64,000 bases of DNA from Aliivibrio fischeri ATCC 7744 = JCM 18803 = DSM 507 (GCF_023983475.1 NZ_CP092713.1:1178001-1242000); one strand, 5' to 3'. Shown: positions 44,469 through 54,303, numbered from the stretch's first letter. Translations and numbers: made by a program. The notes: generated by a model not told the origin, from the letters alone.

Positions 44469-45692
44469 ATGACAAACTCACTATCAATCGGCGCATTAGA
44501 ATCATTTCTAATAGCTATCGCTGTGCTTTTTCTGGGTCATTTCATCAACTCAAAAATTGACCTATTCAAAAAATATAATATCCCTGAACCTATTGTCGGT
44601 GGATTAATTGTTGCTTTTGCGATTACGGCTTTGCACTTCCAAGGAATTAGCCTTGAGTTTTCTCTGCCTCTTCAAAATACCTTCATGCTAATGTTTTTTA
44701 GTACCGTTGGTCTTGCAGCAAATTACACTCAATTGCTTAAAGGTGGCACTAAAGTTTTCCTATTTTTAGCTGTCGCTTCGTTTTATATCATCATACAAAA
44801 TGCCGTTGGTGTTGGCCTTGCCTCAGCAATGGGGTTAGATCCATTGCTAGGTTTAATCGCAGGTTCTATTACCTTATCTGGCGGACACGGTACGGGTGCA
44901 GCTTGGTCACAAACCTTTGCTGACGCTTATCAATTAAACACACTTGAACTTGCGATGGCATCGGCAACGTTTGGGCTAATTATGGGTGGTTTAATTGGTA
45001 GCCCTATCGCGCAGCGACTTATTCAAAAGCATAAGTTAGAATCTGAATATGGCGCAGGTACAAATACACACGACCGTTTTCCTGAGCTAATTACTTATAA
45101 CGAACGTGAAGAAGACAAAGTGACCGCTAAAAAGGTCATTGAAATCTTATTCATTCTACTTATCTGTGTTACTGGTTCTAAGCACTTAAGTAATTTTGTA
45201 AACAGCTTCGATATTGCTTGGCTTAAGATCCCAGATTTTGTTTATGCGTTATTTATTGGCGTTTTCATTACTAATATTTGTGAAGTAACGAAAGTTAAAA
45301 AGATAGATAATGAAACCGTTGATATCCTTGGAACCGTTTCACTGTCGCTGTTTTTAGCAATGGCGTTAATGAGTTTAAAACTGTGGAACATCTTTGATCT
45401 TGCGATTCCATTTTTAATTATCTTAACGATTCAAACGATTGTTTTAGCCCTGTTCTCTTATTTCATTACTTTTAGAGTCATGGGTTCAAATTATGATGCT
45501 GCAGTCATGGTTGGCGGACATTGTGGGTTTGGACTTGGAGCTACACCAACAGCGGTAATGAACATGGGTTCTTTAGTATCTCGCTTTGGGCCTTCACCTC
45601 AAGCTTTCATGGTAGTTCCAATTGTAGGTGCATTCTTCATTGATATTACGAACTTAATTATCTTACAAGCTTATATTAGTTTTATTGGATAA
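44469..45692 (+). CDS. gltS: Sodium/glutamate symporter GltS (copy 2)
   Basis: A 407-residue close paralogue of the gene at 14778, starting at ATG 44469 (MTNSLSIGALESFL); an in-frame ATG at 44445 is less likely. It keeps KKYNIPEPIVGGL, SGGHGTGAAW and GGHCGFGLGATPTAVMNM, and long blocks are identical to copy 1, but differences are spread over the whole protein. Substrate is presumed to be glutamate. Its upstream region is shared with dedA, not with copy 1, so the copies are probably used under different conditions. Confidence 0.92.
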   Translation: MTNSLSIGALESFLIAIAVLFLGHFINSKIDLFKKYNIPEPIVGGLIVAFAITALHFQGISLEFSLPLQNTFMLMFFSTVGLAANYTQLLKGGTKVFLFLAVASFYIIIQNAVGVGLASAMGLDPLLGLIAGSITLSGGHGTGAAWSQTFADAYQLNTLELAMASATFGLIMGGLIGSPIAQRLIQKHKLESEYGAGTNTHDRFPELITYNEREEDKVTAKKVIEILFILLICVTGSKHLSNFVNSFDIAWLKIPDFVYALFIGVFITNICEVTKVKKIDNETVDILGTVSLSLFLAMALMSLKLWNIFDLAIPFLIILTIQTIVLALFSYFITFRVMGSNYDAAVMVGGHCGFGLGATPTAVMNMGSLVSRFGPSPQAFMVVPIVGAFFIDITNLIILQAYISFIG

Positions 45693-45702
45693 GTAATGTA
45701 AC

Positions 45703-45738
45703 AAAAAGATCGAATACATTAAATTCGATCTTTTTTTT
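45703..45738 (+). terminator. Terminator after gltS copy 2
   Basis: AAAAAGATCGAA - TACATTAAA - TTCGATCTTTTTTTT. Confidence 0.92.
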
Positions 45739-45749
45739 ACTAAAAATAA

Positions 45750-45826
45750 CATATGAACTTTTTATGACAGTAAAAATTTTTAGTGACTTTATCAATCAGT
45801 TAACTTACTCTCGACCTATCTGTCAC
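45750..45826. promoter_or_regulatory. Upstream block of dedA, shared with gltS copy 2
   Basis: The second copy of the ~75-bp block at 44358-44434, including the identical TATGAACTTTTTATGACAGT at 45752-45771 and the Pho-box-like CTGTCAT-AAAA-AGTTCAT on the minus strand. It ends about 35 bp before the dedA start. Confidence 0.5.
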
Positions 45827-45863
45827 AACAAGTTTCGGCTTAATTTTCGTCTGGAGAATGGCG

Positions 45864-46529
45864 ATGTTTGATTCATTTATTTCGATTCTAACGGCTTTAT
45901 GGCAACAAGATTTCACAATTCTACAAAACCCAGCAAGTATGACGATGATCTACTTTTGTTTGATTCTATTTATTTGGTTAGAAAGTGCTTTTATTCCAGC
46001 AGCACCACTACCTTGTGATAGTGTTGTTATTCTTGCAGGTTCTCTAGCTGCTGCTAATGTAATTAGCTACCCTGTAATTGTTGCTGGTCTTATCATGGCC
46101 GCGGCAATTGGTAGTCAATTAGCTTTTATACAAGGTCGTTGGTTGCATAAGTTTCCAACAATTCAGAAATGGATTAATGCAGTTCCACCACACAGATTAC
46201 AGACAGTTGACTCTTTGTTGACTAAACATGGGCTAATTGCTCTTTTTGTAGCTCGTTTTATTCCTGTTGTTCGCCCTCTTCTACCGTTAATGATGGGACT
46301 ACGAATGCAACAAGCTGCTCGCTTCCATTATTTTGCTTGGATGAGCGCTATTATTTGGATTTTATTACTAACTGGTTTCGGTTATTCATTATCATTTTTA
46401 CCGGAAAAACTGTCGAAATACATCACCATGGCACTAATGGCAGCACCAGTCATCACACTGGCGATTGCAGTATGTAGCTTTATCAGTGGTTACTGTTTAA
46501 AAAAATACCGTCGTAAAAAAATCTGTTAA
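45864..46529 (+). CDS. DedA-family inner-membrane protein
   Basis: A 221-residue membrane protein starting at ATG 45864, which has GGAG at 45853-45856 at proper distance; the ATG at 45858 is too close. The DedA/VTT domain is visible with re-entrant-loop motifs: ESAFIPAAPLPCDSVVILAG near residue 40 and FVARFIPVVRPLLPLMMG near 132 (F-x-R-F-x-P...R). DedA proteins scramble or flip undecaprenyl phosphate or phospholipids and affect envelope homeostasis. The shared upstream block links it to gltS copy 2. Confidence 0.9.
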   Translation: MFDSFISILTALWQQDFTILQNPASMTMIYFCLILFIWLESAFIPAAPLPCDSVVILAGSLAAANVISYPVIVAGLIMAAAIGSQLAFIQGRWLHKFPTIQKWINAVPPHRLQTVDSLLTKHGLIALFVARFIPVVRPLLPLMMGLRMQQAARFHYFAWMSAIIWILLLTGFGYSLSFLPEKLSKYITMALMAAPVITLAIAVCSFISGYCLKKYRRKKIC

Positions 46530-46541
46530 ATTAATTCAATA

Positions 46542-46577
46542 TAAAAAGCCCCTAACTCATACAAGTTAGGGGCTTTT
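46542..46577. terminator. Bidirectional terminator between dedA and gnd
   Basis: AAAAAGCCCCTAACT - CATACA - AGTTAGGGGCTTTTTT between convergent genes. Confidence 0.93.
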
Positions 46578-46602
46578 TTATTTTATTGATGAAAGATAAC
46601 AG

Positions 46603-48051
46603 CTACGAATTATACGTTGTCGACGATACATCACCGCCCTTACCAGTCCAATTCGTATGGAAAAACTCGCCTTTTGGTTTATCTACACGTTCATAAGTAT
46701 GAGCACCAAAATAATCACGTTGTGCTTGCAACAAGTTTGCAGGAAGACGAGCTGTTGTATAACCATCAAGGAAAGTCAATGCTGATGTCATTGATGGCAT
46801 TGGAATACCTACTTCCATTGATTTTGCTGCTACTTTTCTCCATGCGGACATACTATTTTCTAGAATACCTTTGAAGTAGCTATCTGAACCTAAAAAGGAA
46901 AGTTCAGAATCGATATCATATGCATCACGAATATTACTTAGGAATGCAGAACGGATGATACAACCACCACGCCACATCAATGCTACGTTACCGTAATTTA
47001 GATCCCAACCGTTTTCGTTTGACGCTTCACGCATCAACATAAAGCCTTGTGCATATGAGATGATTTTCGATGCTAAAAGTGCTTGGCGTAATGCTTCTAT
47101 CCAAACTTGTTTATCACCTTCAACAATTGATTCTTTCTTACCAAATAACTCTTCAGCTTCTACACGTTGATCTTTTAATGATGATAAACAGCGTGCAAAT
47201 ACAGATTCAGTAATTAGCGTTAATGGGATACCCATATCTAATGCATTAATACCTGTCCACTTACCTGTGCCTTTTTGGCCGGCAGTATCGAGGATTTTCT
47301 CTACTAATGGTTCACCGTCTGTATCTTTATAACCTAATATATCCGAAGTAATTTCTACTAAGTAGCTATTTAGTTCGGTTTTATTCCACTCAATAAAAAC
47401 AGATTGCATTTCATCGTGTGTCATACCAAGACCATCTTTCATGAACTGGTATGCCTCTGTGATGAGCTGCATATCACCATATTCAATGCCGTTATGAACC
47501 ATTTTTACAAAGTGACCAGCGCCATCGTTACCAACCCAATCACAACAAGGCTCATCATTTTCAGTTTTTGCTGAGATTGCTTGGAAGATTGGTTTAACAA
47601 ATGGCCATGCTTCTGGTGAACCGCCAGGCATAATCGAAGGACCAAAACGAGCGCCTTCTTCACCACCAGAAACACCAGAACCGATAAAGTGGATACCTTT
47701 CTCTTTTAGTGCAGCAACACGGCGGTTAGTATCTGGGAAATTTGTATTACCACCATCAATGATAATGTCGCCTTTATCTAATAAAGGAACCAACTTATCG
47801 ATAAATGAATCAACCACATCGCCAGCTCGTACCATTAGCATAATTTTGCGCGGTGATTCTAATTTGTCGACTAACTCTTGAAGCGAATATGCACCAACAA
47901 TATTTGTCCCTTTTGCCGGACCTTGTAAGAAGTCATCTACTTTTTCAGCAGTTCGGTTATGTGCAACCACTTTATAACCGTGATCGTTCATATTTAGAAT
48001 TAGGTTCTGGCCCATTACTGCAAGACCAATTACGCCAATATCGCCTTTCAT
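46603..48051 (-). CDS. gnd: 6-phosphogluconate dehydrogenase
   Basis: A 482-residue NADP-dependent enzyme of the oxidative pentose phosphate pathway. The nucleotide-binding GLAVMGQNLILNM is at the N-terminus, followed by IIDGGNTNFPDT, the substrate signature SGVSGGEEGARFGPSIMPGG, and the catalytic Lys/Glu region VKMVHNGIEYGDMQ. Length is normal. It is the last gene of zwf-pgl-gnd, 36 bp after pgl, before a strong terminator. Confidence 0.96.
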   Translation of the reverse strand: MKGDIGVIGLAVMGQNLILNMNDHGYKVVAHNRTAEKVDDFLQGPAKGTNIVGAYSLQELVDKLESPRKIMLMVRAGDVVDSFIDKLVPLLDKGDIIIDGGNTNFPDTNRRVAALKEKGIHFIGSGVSGGEEGARFGPSIMPGGSPEAWPFVKPIFQAISAKTENDEPCCDWVGNDGAGHFVKMVHNGIEYGDMQLITEAYQFMKDGLGMTHDEMQSVFIEWNKTELNSYLVEITSDILGYKDTDGEPLVEKILDTAGQKGTGKWTGINALDMGIPLTLITESVFARCLSSLKDQRVEAEELFGKKESIVEGDKQVWIEALRQALLASKIISYAQGFMLMREASNENGWDLNYGNVALMWRGGCIIRSAFLSNIRDAYDIDSELSFLGSDSYFKGILENSMSAWRKVAAKSMEVGIPMPSMTSALTFLDGYTTARLPANLLQAQRDYFGAHTYERVDKPKGEFFHTNWTGKGGDVSSTTYNS

Positions 48052-48087
48052 ATCTTTACTCCAAAAATTTGCGTTATGCTCGAACTT

Positions 48088-48810
48088 CTATTTATTAATA
48101 ATGCGAGCCGCTGCATCTATATCTAAAAACCATTCAGTTTCACCCAATGCTGAGTGAATTTTTGCTGCCGGGTATGGCAACTCATTTGCTGGTTTAGTAT
48201 GAATTTCTTGAACAATTTCAGCTTTACCACTACCTAACACTAGATAGCTAATACGTTTAGCTGCTTCTAATACTCTTGCTGTCTTCGATACTCTTTGTTG
48301 TCCTGACTCTGGGTGAGTCGCAATAACGGCTAAGTTTGTATCGTTATAATCTGTCTTATTAGGAAATAATGATGCCGTATGACCATCTGCTCCTACGCCT
48401 AATAAAATCCAATCAAAAACTGGGATCCCATTTTCTAACGGAATCAATTCTCTCATCTCATTAGAGAAGCGATTCACTTCTTCTGAAGGTTCATTTTCGC
48501 CTTCAATACGGTGAATATTTTCTAATGGAATATCGATACGAGAGAACAATAATTCATTTGCTTCTCCATAATTACTCTCAGGATCAGTAGGAGCAACACA
48601 ACGCTCATCCCCCCACCAAAAATGAAGATTATTCCATTGAATATTTTTAGCATAAGCCTCTGATGCTAAAAGTGAAAAAAGCATCTTTGGTGTGCTACCA
48701 CCCGATAATGAAATGTGAACAGCTTTTCCTTGCTCACCTAATTGCTTTAGCTCATCAGCTAGCGTTGTCACTACATCTTGTGGTGTTTCAAATATTTTAT
48801 GGTTAATCAT
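48088..48810 (-). CDS. pgl: 6-phosphogluconolactonase
   Basis: A 240-residue enzyme of the DevB/SOL type that hydrolyses 6-phosphogluconolactone. Family motifs are [23 protein letters not shown], and [14 protein letters not shown] (catalytic His/active site). Its ATG overlaps the zwf stop as ATGA, so translation is coupled, and gnd follows. Confidence 0.95.
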   Translation of the reverse strand: MINHKIFETPQDVVTTLADELKQLGEQGKAVHISLSGGSTPKMLFSLLASEAYAKNIQWNNLHFWWGDERCVAPTDPESNYGEANELLFSRIDIPLENIHRIEGENEPSEEVNRFSNEMRELIPLENGIPVFDWILLGVGADGHTASLFPNKTDYNDTNLAVIATHPESGQQRVSKTARVLEAAKRISYLVLGSGKAEIVQEIHTKPANELPYPAAKIHSALGETEWFLDIDAAARIINK

Positions 48811-50309
48811 AATTCACAGTAATCCGTATCTGTTAAGTTCTTACAAGGAAAACGCCATTTTCTATTATCACGTTCCAATAATTGATCGGCTTCTTTTGGT
48901 CCCCAAGTGCCACATGCATAGCCAAATAAGGCTTGTGGATCTTGTTTAAAATCGAGTATCGGTTGAACAAATTTCCAACATGCATTTACCGCATCACTTC
49001 GTGCAAATAACGTAGCATCACCATTTAACGCATCTAATAGCAAACGTTCATAGGCTGTCAGCATTTGTGTTTCTGCCAGTGATTGATAATGGAAGTCCAT
49101 TGATACATCTTTCACATTAAAGCCTGAACCTGGCTCTTTCAAGCCGAAACGCATTTGAATACCTTCGTCAGGTTGAATGCGGATCACTAATTTATTTTCA
49201 GGAGCATTTTCTGCAAACGCTGGATGTGGCGTCTTTTTAAAATGGACAACAACTTCTGTCACTCGAGTTGGAAGGCGTTTACCAGTACGGACATAAAATG
49301 GCACACCATTCCATCGCCAGTTATTGATAAACATTTTTAAGCCAACATACGTTTCAGTACGAGAATCATCAGCAACACCATGTTCATCACGATAACTTGG
49401 TAAAAACTGTCCTCTTACTTCAGATTCAGTATATTGACCTAATACAAGGTTATTACGTAGATCTTGCTCTGTCAGTGGTTGAAGACTTTGTAGTACTTTA
49501 GCAATCTCATCACGCATTGAATCCGCATTAATTGCTGAAGGCGATTCCATTCCAACCATTGCTAATACTTGTAGCAAATGATTTTGGAACATATCACGCA
49601 TTGCACCAGAACCATCATAGTAACCACCACGCTCTTCTACTCCAAGAAACTCAGAGCCTGTGATCTCGACATAATCAATAAAATTACGATTCCACAGAGG
49701 TTCAAACATCACATTTGAAAAACGCAGTACTAATAAGTTTTGAACGGTTTCTTTACCAAGATAATGGTCAATACGATATATCTGATGCTCTTCAAAATAT
49801 TGATGAATTTGTTTACCAAGTTCTAGCGCTGATGCCAAATCATAACCAAATGGTTTTTCGATGATTAAACGTTTCCAGCCATTAGATTCATCATTTAATC
49901 CATGAGCGGCTAAACACGATGGGATCACCCCATAAAGACTTGGGGGTGTTGCTAAGTAAAAAAGTGTATTTTGTTGTTCTAATTGATATTTATCAGCAAG
50001 TTGGTCTAATTTACACACCAATTTTGAATATTCATCAACGTCTGATGTGTTCAGTGCTTGGTAGTGCAAGTGATGACAAAACGCATCTAAAATTTCAGGA
50101 TCCGTTTTCTCTAACTCTCTTAATGATTGTTTCATTTTTTCTCTATATGACTCGTCATCATATTGAGTTCGGCTTACACCTAAAATGGAAAACGTAGAAG
50201 GAAGTTGATTACTGGCATACAAATGATATAAAGCCGGGATCAACTTTCGATAAGTAAGATCGCCCGAAGCGCCAAAAATTACGATGGTATTGTTGTCCGA
50301 AATTGTCAT
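48807..50309 (-). CDS. zwf: Glucose-6-phosphate 1-dehydrogenase
   Basis: A 500-residue NADP-dependent enzyme that commits glucose-6-phosphate to the pentose phosphate pathway. Coenzyme motif [16 protein letters not shown] at the N-terminus; active-site [14 protein letters not shown] near residue 180; EKPFGYD before it. First gene of the zwf-pgl-gnd operon; its promoter must be in the 133 bp to 50442. With pykA broken, this route may matter more for pyruvate and NADPH balance (inference). Confidence 0.96.
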   Translation of the reverse strand: MTISDNNTIVIFGASGDLTYRKLIPALYHLYASNQLPSTFSILGVSRTQYDDESYREKMKQSLRELEKTDPEILDAFCHHLHYQALNTSDVDEYSKLVCKLDQLADKYQLEQQNTLFYLATPPSLYGVIPSCLAAHGLNDESNGWKRLIIEKPFGYDLASALELGKQIHQYFEEHQIYRIDHYLGKETVQNLLVLRFSNVMFEPLWNRNFIDYVEITGSEFLGVEERGGYYDGSGAMRDMFQNHLLQVLAMVGMESPSAINADSMRDEIAKVLQSLQPLTEQDLRNNLVLGQYTESEVRGQFLPSYRDEHGVADDSRTETYVGLKMFINNWRWNGVPFYVRTGKRLPTRVTEVVVHFKKTPHPAFAENAPENKLVIRIQPDEGIQMRFGLKEPGSGFNVKDVSMDFHYQSLAETQMLTAYERLLLDALNGDATLFARSDAVNACWKFVQPILDFKQDPQALFGYACGTWGPKEADQLLERDNRKWRFPCKNLTDTDYCEL

Positions 50310-50442
50310 TATTTTTCTATCCGATACACAGCAAAGTATCTCTGTATAATAAGAACAACTTCTCTTTATTACTAATCAGTTTTAGTTATTGTATTGATAG
50401 GTAAAAACTAACGTTGTTCATTAATTAAACTTAAGGAAAATA

Positions 50443-51489
50443 CTAAAAATACACCTCTACAGGCATGCCTTCTACCCACTCTTTTTCTAATAAACCACCT
50501 AAAAACGTAATTTTAACCTTGAGTAAAGCTTTAGCTCCTTCAAAAGGTTTTGCTAACTGAATAGGAAGTTTTGAGGTTAAACCTATGGCAGATGACACTC
50601 TCGCCTCTACTTTTTTACCATTAGGAAGTTTAACCGTTACTAATGCACCTAATTTTGCTTTTTCAATGTGCTTAGGGTCTAAATAACTAATAACATAAGG
50701 AGCAACATCTGGTGATACAGTGACCAGTGGATCCCCAATGCTAATTTGTTGTCCTTTCAAGGCATTAATATCAATCACCAATCCCATATACGGAGCTCTA
50801 ATTGACAATGCATCAAGTTGATTTTTTTTCGTTGTTAATGCTTGGTTTAATTCACGAGTAACTTGAGCAACACCTCCAGCTAGTAAGCGTTGCTTTTGTG
50901 CGATTTCAGCTTGATTTAATGCGATATAAGCATTGGTAAGATTATTTTGTGCGGTGTTATAAATACCAACAATTGCGGCATAATCCACTTGAGATACTTT
51001 CCCCTCTTTTGCGTATTGATCATAATTGACTTTGATTTTCGTTATCTTTTTTAAATTAAGCTTTGCAGCTCCAATAGCACTAATATACGGACCAAAATCT
51101 TCTGTAATTTTTTGCGTTTGCTCTTGGTATAATTGCTCTAATTCATTTCCTATAAATTCAATTTCTTGCTCTAAAATGGGCGCATCTAATTCCATTAGCA
51201 ATTGATCTTCCAGAACAAATTCACTGTCTTTCACATCAATTAACTTTACTGAACCATTTTGGGATGCTGTGATGATCACAGGCCCTGTGGTGATTATTCC
51301 AGGAGCTACGGTAAATAAATGTTGTTTTGCAAAGGTATAAATCATAAAAAATATAGGACTAAGAATAATTGCTAGTATCAAATACCATCTAAAACGATAC
51401 GCCCCACGTTTTTCCATTCCATACAGCACTTTCATGCCGTTGTCTGAGGTTGGTTTATTCTTTTTTTCTAAATGAAATTTAACATCCAT
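50443..51489 (-). CDS. HlyD-type membrane fusion/polysaccharide copolymerase-like protein
   Basis: A 348-residue protein with a cytoplasmic ~30-residue start, one transmembrane helix at ~36-58 (WYLILAIILSPIFFMIYTF), a barrel-sandwich strand pair (GSVKLIDVKDSEFVLEDQLL; APYMGLVIDINALKGQQISI) around a coiled-coil hairpin (~110-220), and a C-terminal beta-barrel. This is a HlyD/Alg44-like periplasmic adaptor without a PilZ domain. It starts 5 nt after the glycosyltransferase gene. Together they look like a synthase and its periplasmic partner for exporting a polysaccharide. Polymer unknown. Confidence 0.83.
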   Translation of the reverse strand: MDVKFHLEKKNKPTSDNGMKVLYGMEKRGAYRFRWYLILAIILSPIFFMIYTFAKQHLFTVAPGIITTGPVIITASQNGSVKLIDVKDSEFVLEDQLLMELDAPILEQEIEFIGNELEQLYQEQTQKITEDFGPYISAIGAAKLNLKKITKIKVNYDQYAKEGKVSQVDYAAIVGIYNTAQNNLTNAYIALNQAEIAQKQRLLAGGVAQVTRELNQALTTKKNQLDALSIRAPYMGLVIDINALKGQQISIGDPLVTVSPDVAPYVISYLDPKHIEKAKLGALVTVKLPNGKKVEARVSSAIGLTSKLPIQLAKPFEGAKALLKVKITFLGGLLEKEWVEGMPVEVYF

Positions 51490-51494
51490 AATAG

Positions 51495-52811
51495 TTAAAA
51501 CCTCTTACCACGTTTAAGTACCCACCATGGAGCCATGCTAGATTCCTCATGACTTCGTCTAACAATTTCATTTATCATGGCAAATGCAGTAACAAACCGC
51601 ATAAACAAAGCATAGAATGGATATATCAATAGCCATAAAAGCATTTCACGGTCTTCTTGGATCCGTTCGGAAATCAAGCTGAGATAGATAAGAAAGGTCA
51701 TGGCAATGAATACCAAATAAATGACGTATAAACAGCTTAGGACTGCGAGAACCACTGTTGTTGGATAAAATATAAATATATAAAAATTAAACAGTGTCAT
51801 TAATACCGGTAATAATACCGCTTGTAAAACACCATAAACTAAGGTGTAACCAAAACTTCCCCATCCATACAATTTTGGGCGTAACCCATGTTTATGTTTT
51901 CGTAAATACACAAACAGAAGATCACCATCCCAACGTAATCTTTGACTCATTAAACCTTTAAATGTATCTGGTACATCAGTATGTCCAATCGCTCTAGGAG
52001 AAAAGTTAAGCCGAGTTCCTGGGTATCGTTTTTTGTATTGTTTTAAACGAATCGTTAAATCAAGATCTTCTGCTGTATGTGTATTCCAGCCACCGACCTG
52101 TTTCAATACTGAACGCCTAAAACCACCAAATGCCCCAGAAATATTATTCAATAAGCCCCATGTTGCCATTCCTGTTTTACTGCTCTGCATCGACATCATA
52201 TATTCGAGTGACTGCATTTTTGTCCAAAAACTGCTCTCTCGATTTCTTACCCTTAACGCACCTCCACAAGCAATAACATTAGGGTTTGCAAATGTTCGCG
52301 CCATTTTAAGAGCCATGTTGTTATCAAAAGAGGTATCTCCATCCACATTGATAACCAATTCATGTTTTGCTTCTGATAGCCCAGCATTAAGAGTCGATAC
52401 ACGTCCACCACGCTGCCATTTAGGAAGAATTTTGATGGTTTTATTTGGTATATTTTTGTATTTTTTAATCAAAGATATAGCTGTTCTATATGTCTCTTTA
52501 TTCTCTTTAGCACCATCAATCACAACTAAGATTTCAATGTGGTTTGGGTAGATTTGCTCAACCAAAGTAGCAATGGTTTTTTCTATCTCTTTACCTTCTG
52601 CATAACAGGTAACAATAAAACTGATTGATGGATGTTCATGTTTCCTGACTTCATTCGCTCCCCATGACCAATGCAAAATACCAATAAAAATGAGCAATAA
52701 AAGCGGGACTTCAACAAGCAATAATATAGGCAAAAAAGTTAGCATTAACTCCCAATATGTCGTCAACGTACCGGTTATTAAATAAAGAATATATTGAAAT
52801 TCAGCCATCAT
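51495..52811 (-). CDS. Processive family 2 glycosyltransferase (polysaccharide synthase)
   Basis: A 438-residue membrane glycosyltransferase. An N-terminal hydrophobic segment (~10-45) precedes a GT-A domain with SFIVTCYAEGKEIEKTI, the DxD-type VDGDTSFD near residue 155, TAEDLDL near 244 and QRLRW near 287 (the QxxRW motif of processive synthases). Three or more C-terminal helices follow. The pattern is that of PgaC, Alg8, cellulose or hyaluronan synthases; the sugar cannot be read. Its ATG overlaps the upstream stop (ATGA), so it is coupled to the TackOD1/GGDEF-like gene, and it is followed by the HlyD gene. Confidence 0.88.
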   Translation of the reverse strand: MMAEFQYILYLITGTLTTYWELMLTFLPILLLVEVPLLLLIFIGILHWSWGANEVRKHEHPSISFIVTCYAEGKEIEKTIATLVEQIYPNHIEILVVIDGAKENKETYRTAISLIKKYKNIPNKTIKILPKWQRGGRVSTLNAGLSEAKHELVINVDGDTSFDNNMALKMARTFANPNVIACGGALRVRNRESSFWTKMQSLEYMMSMQSSKTGMATWGLLNNISGAFGGFRRSVLKQVGGWNTHTAEDLDLTIRLKQYKKRYPGTRLNFSPRAIGHTDVPDTFKGLMSQRLRWDGDLLFVYLRKHKHGLRPKLYGWGSFGYTLVYGVLQAVLLPVLMTLFNFYIFIFYPTTVVLAVLSCLYVIYLVFIAMTFLIYLSLISERIQEDREMLLWLLIYPFYALFMRFVTAFAMINEIVRRSHEESSMAPWWVLKRGKRF

Positions 52812-54157
52812 ATATCCTTAAGCAAATCAGCTAACCATACTGAAGCACTATGACTCAATGAAGGATCAGGCAATTCCCAAATGTACAAATGAAGAGTCAC
52901 CAGTTCAGACTCAATATCACTGGCAATATTGGCGACTTTATCTTCAATAATTTTATGTGAGCTTCTTGGTGTCATTGGCATAAGAAGTAACATCAACTCT
53001 GAATTGTATTGACAACAAATGTCTGTATCTCTTAGCAACCCATTAAAATGAGATGATATTTCATCGATTAACTGTATCCGCTTTATCTCACCAAACTCTT
53101 TTGAGTAGCTATCAATTCCGGATAATTGAACCCCTAATAATAAATGGTGCTGTTCATGTCTTATTGCTAACTTATTTATCCATACCAACAAATTATGAAA
53201 TGAATTTTGGTCAATTAAACCGTTAAGTGAGAGCGCTTGCTCTATCGGTCGACGACCATACATCATAAGACCTTTAACCTGCTCACCCACTTTAAATTGA
53301 TTAATTGGCCTTGCTATTAACTCACTGGTTTCATTCATATGGAAACAAGAAAGACATCGAACTCTCACTACCGATTCGGAAAATGATAACTGACAATCTC
53401 GACATTGATAGCGCTCCAACGGTCTATCATAATCAACACCAATATGACGTAACTTAGTAAAACAATTTGGGCACTGAAGTTTATCTTGTTTAACAAAACG
53501 TTGTTCTTTACCCACATGACCACAAGTGAAACAATGCAGTGATAATATCTCCTCGATGTTTGTACTCTTACAATCGGGGCAAGTCTCGATGTAATTTAAA
53601 TGTCCGCTATGACAAGATGAACATAATCTTATTTTATCTACGGTATTAAGCTTTTCTAAATACCCTCTTTTTTCCTCTAATTGAAAATAATGATAAGGCT
53701 CATAATCCTCACCAAAATAACAATGTAATAAAGGATAATAATATAGTTCTCTTTTCTCACTTTGGCATAAAGGCAATAAACGTCGATCCAACCCAAGCCA
53801 TAACCATGCCAGTAGTTTGTCTGTTGGTTCTTCTTCAATTAAAGATAATTTACTTTGATGCTGTTTCCATTGATCTGTAATTTTGAAGGGATCAAAAATG
53901 CCATCAGATAGGTATTCAGTCAATGTACTCTCTTGTAAAACATAGACTTGGCTATTCCAGAGTGGGAAATCTTGATGTAAAGAGAGTAATGCTTGATTCT
54001 GTTTTTTAGGTTCTAAAGCTAAAATTATTATTGCTGGGGAGTCTAATGTTAATTCATCTAAATTATTAACATATATAAAATCAAGGTCCTGACAATTAAT
54101 TGGAATATCATTTCCAATAACATACATTGAAATACGATTATTATCATGTATATCCAT
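52808..54157 (-). CDS. TackOD1-like zinc-ribbon protein with degenerate GGDEF domain
   Basis: A 449-residue cytoplasmic protein and first gene of the polysaccharide operon. Residues 1-110 resemble a receiver-like alpha/beta domain without a clear phospho-Asp. Residues ~178-270 hold six CxxC pairs (CSSC, CPDC, CFTC, CPNC, CRDC, CLSC), forming stacked zinc ribbons that fit the TackOD1 output domain as I know it. Residues ~310-449 have the fold pattern of GGDEF domains, but the GGDEF motif is replaced (YNSELMLLLM), so no cyclase activity is expected. It probably acts as a regulator or scaffold for the synthase. Family names are by recognition and should be confirmed by profile search. Confidence 0.75.
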   Translation of the reverse strand: MDIHDNNRISMYVIGNDIPINCQDLDFIYVNNLDELTLDSPAIIILALEPKKQNQALLSLHQDFPLWNSQVYVLQESTLTEYLSDGIFDPFKITDQWKQHQSKLSLIEEEPTDKLLAWLWLGLDRRLLPLCQSEKRELYYYPLLHCYFGEDYEPYHYFQLEEKRGYLEKLNTVDKIRLCSSCHSGHLNYIETCPDCKSTNIEEILSLHCFTCGHVGKEQRFVKQDKLQCPNCFTKLRHIGVDYDRPLERYQCRDCQLSFSESVVRVRCLSCFHMNETSELIARPINQFKVGEQVKGLMMYGRRPIEQALSLNGLIDQNSFHNLLVWINKLAIRHEQHHLLLGVQLSGIDSYSKEFGEIKRIQLIDEISSHFNGLLRDTDICCQYNSELMLLLMPMTPRSSHKIIEDKVANIASDIESELVTLHLYIWELPDPSLSHSASVWLADLLKDI

Positions 54158-54263
54158 ATCTAACCTCTATCAATATGAATTAACTAAATTCTATAATGCC
54201 TTTCCTTATTGCTTATATACCTAGTTTTAATATCCTATAAGTATAGTTAGGAATTTTTAAATC
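54158..54263 (-). promoter_or_regulatory. Remaining upstream region of the polysaccharide operon
   Basis: 106 bp between the first operon gene and the left end of IS copy 2. AT-rich, with TATACT as a possible -10 in the leftward direction. The IS insertion has separated this piece from whatever control sequence lay further upstream. Confidence 0.4.
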
Positions 54264-54303
54264 TGTCTCGTCCTAAAATACGTTGACGATTTTTAATTGA
54301 AAG

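Noticed and set aside
52033-52551. 172-codon plus-strand frame inside the glycosyltransferase gene
   Set aside because: Antisense shadow of a gene with all family motifs; no ribosome binding site.
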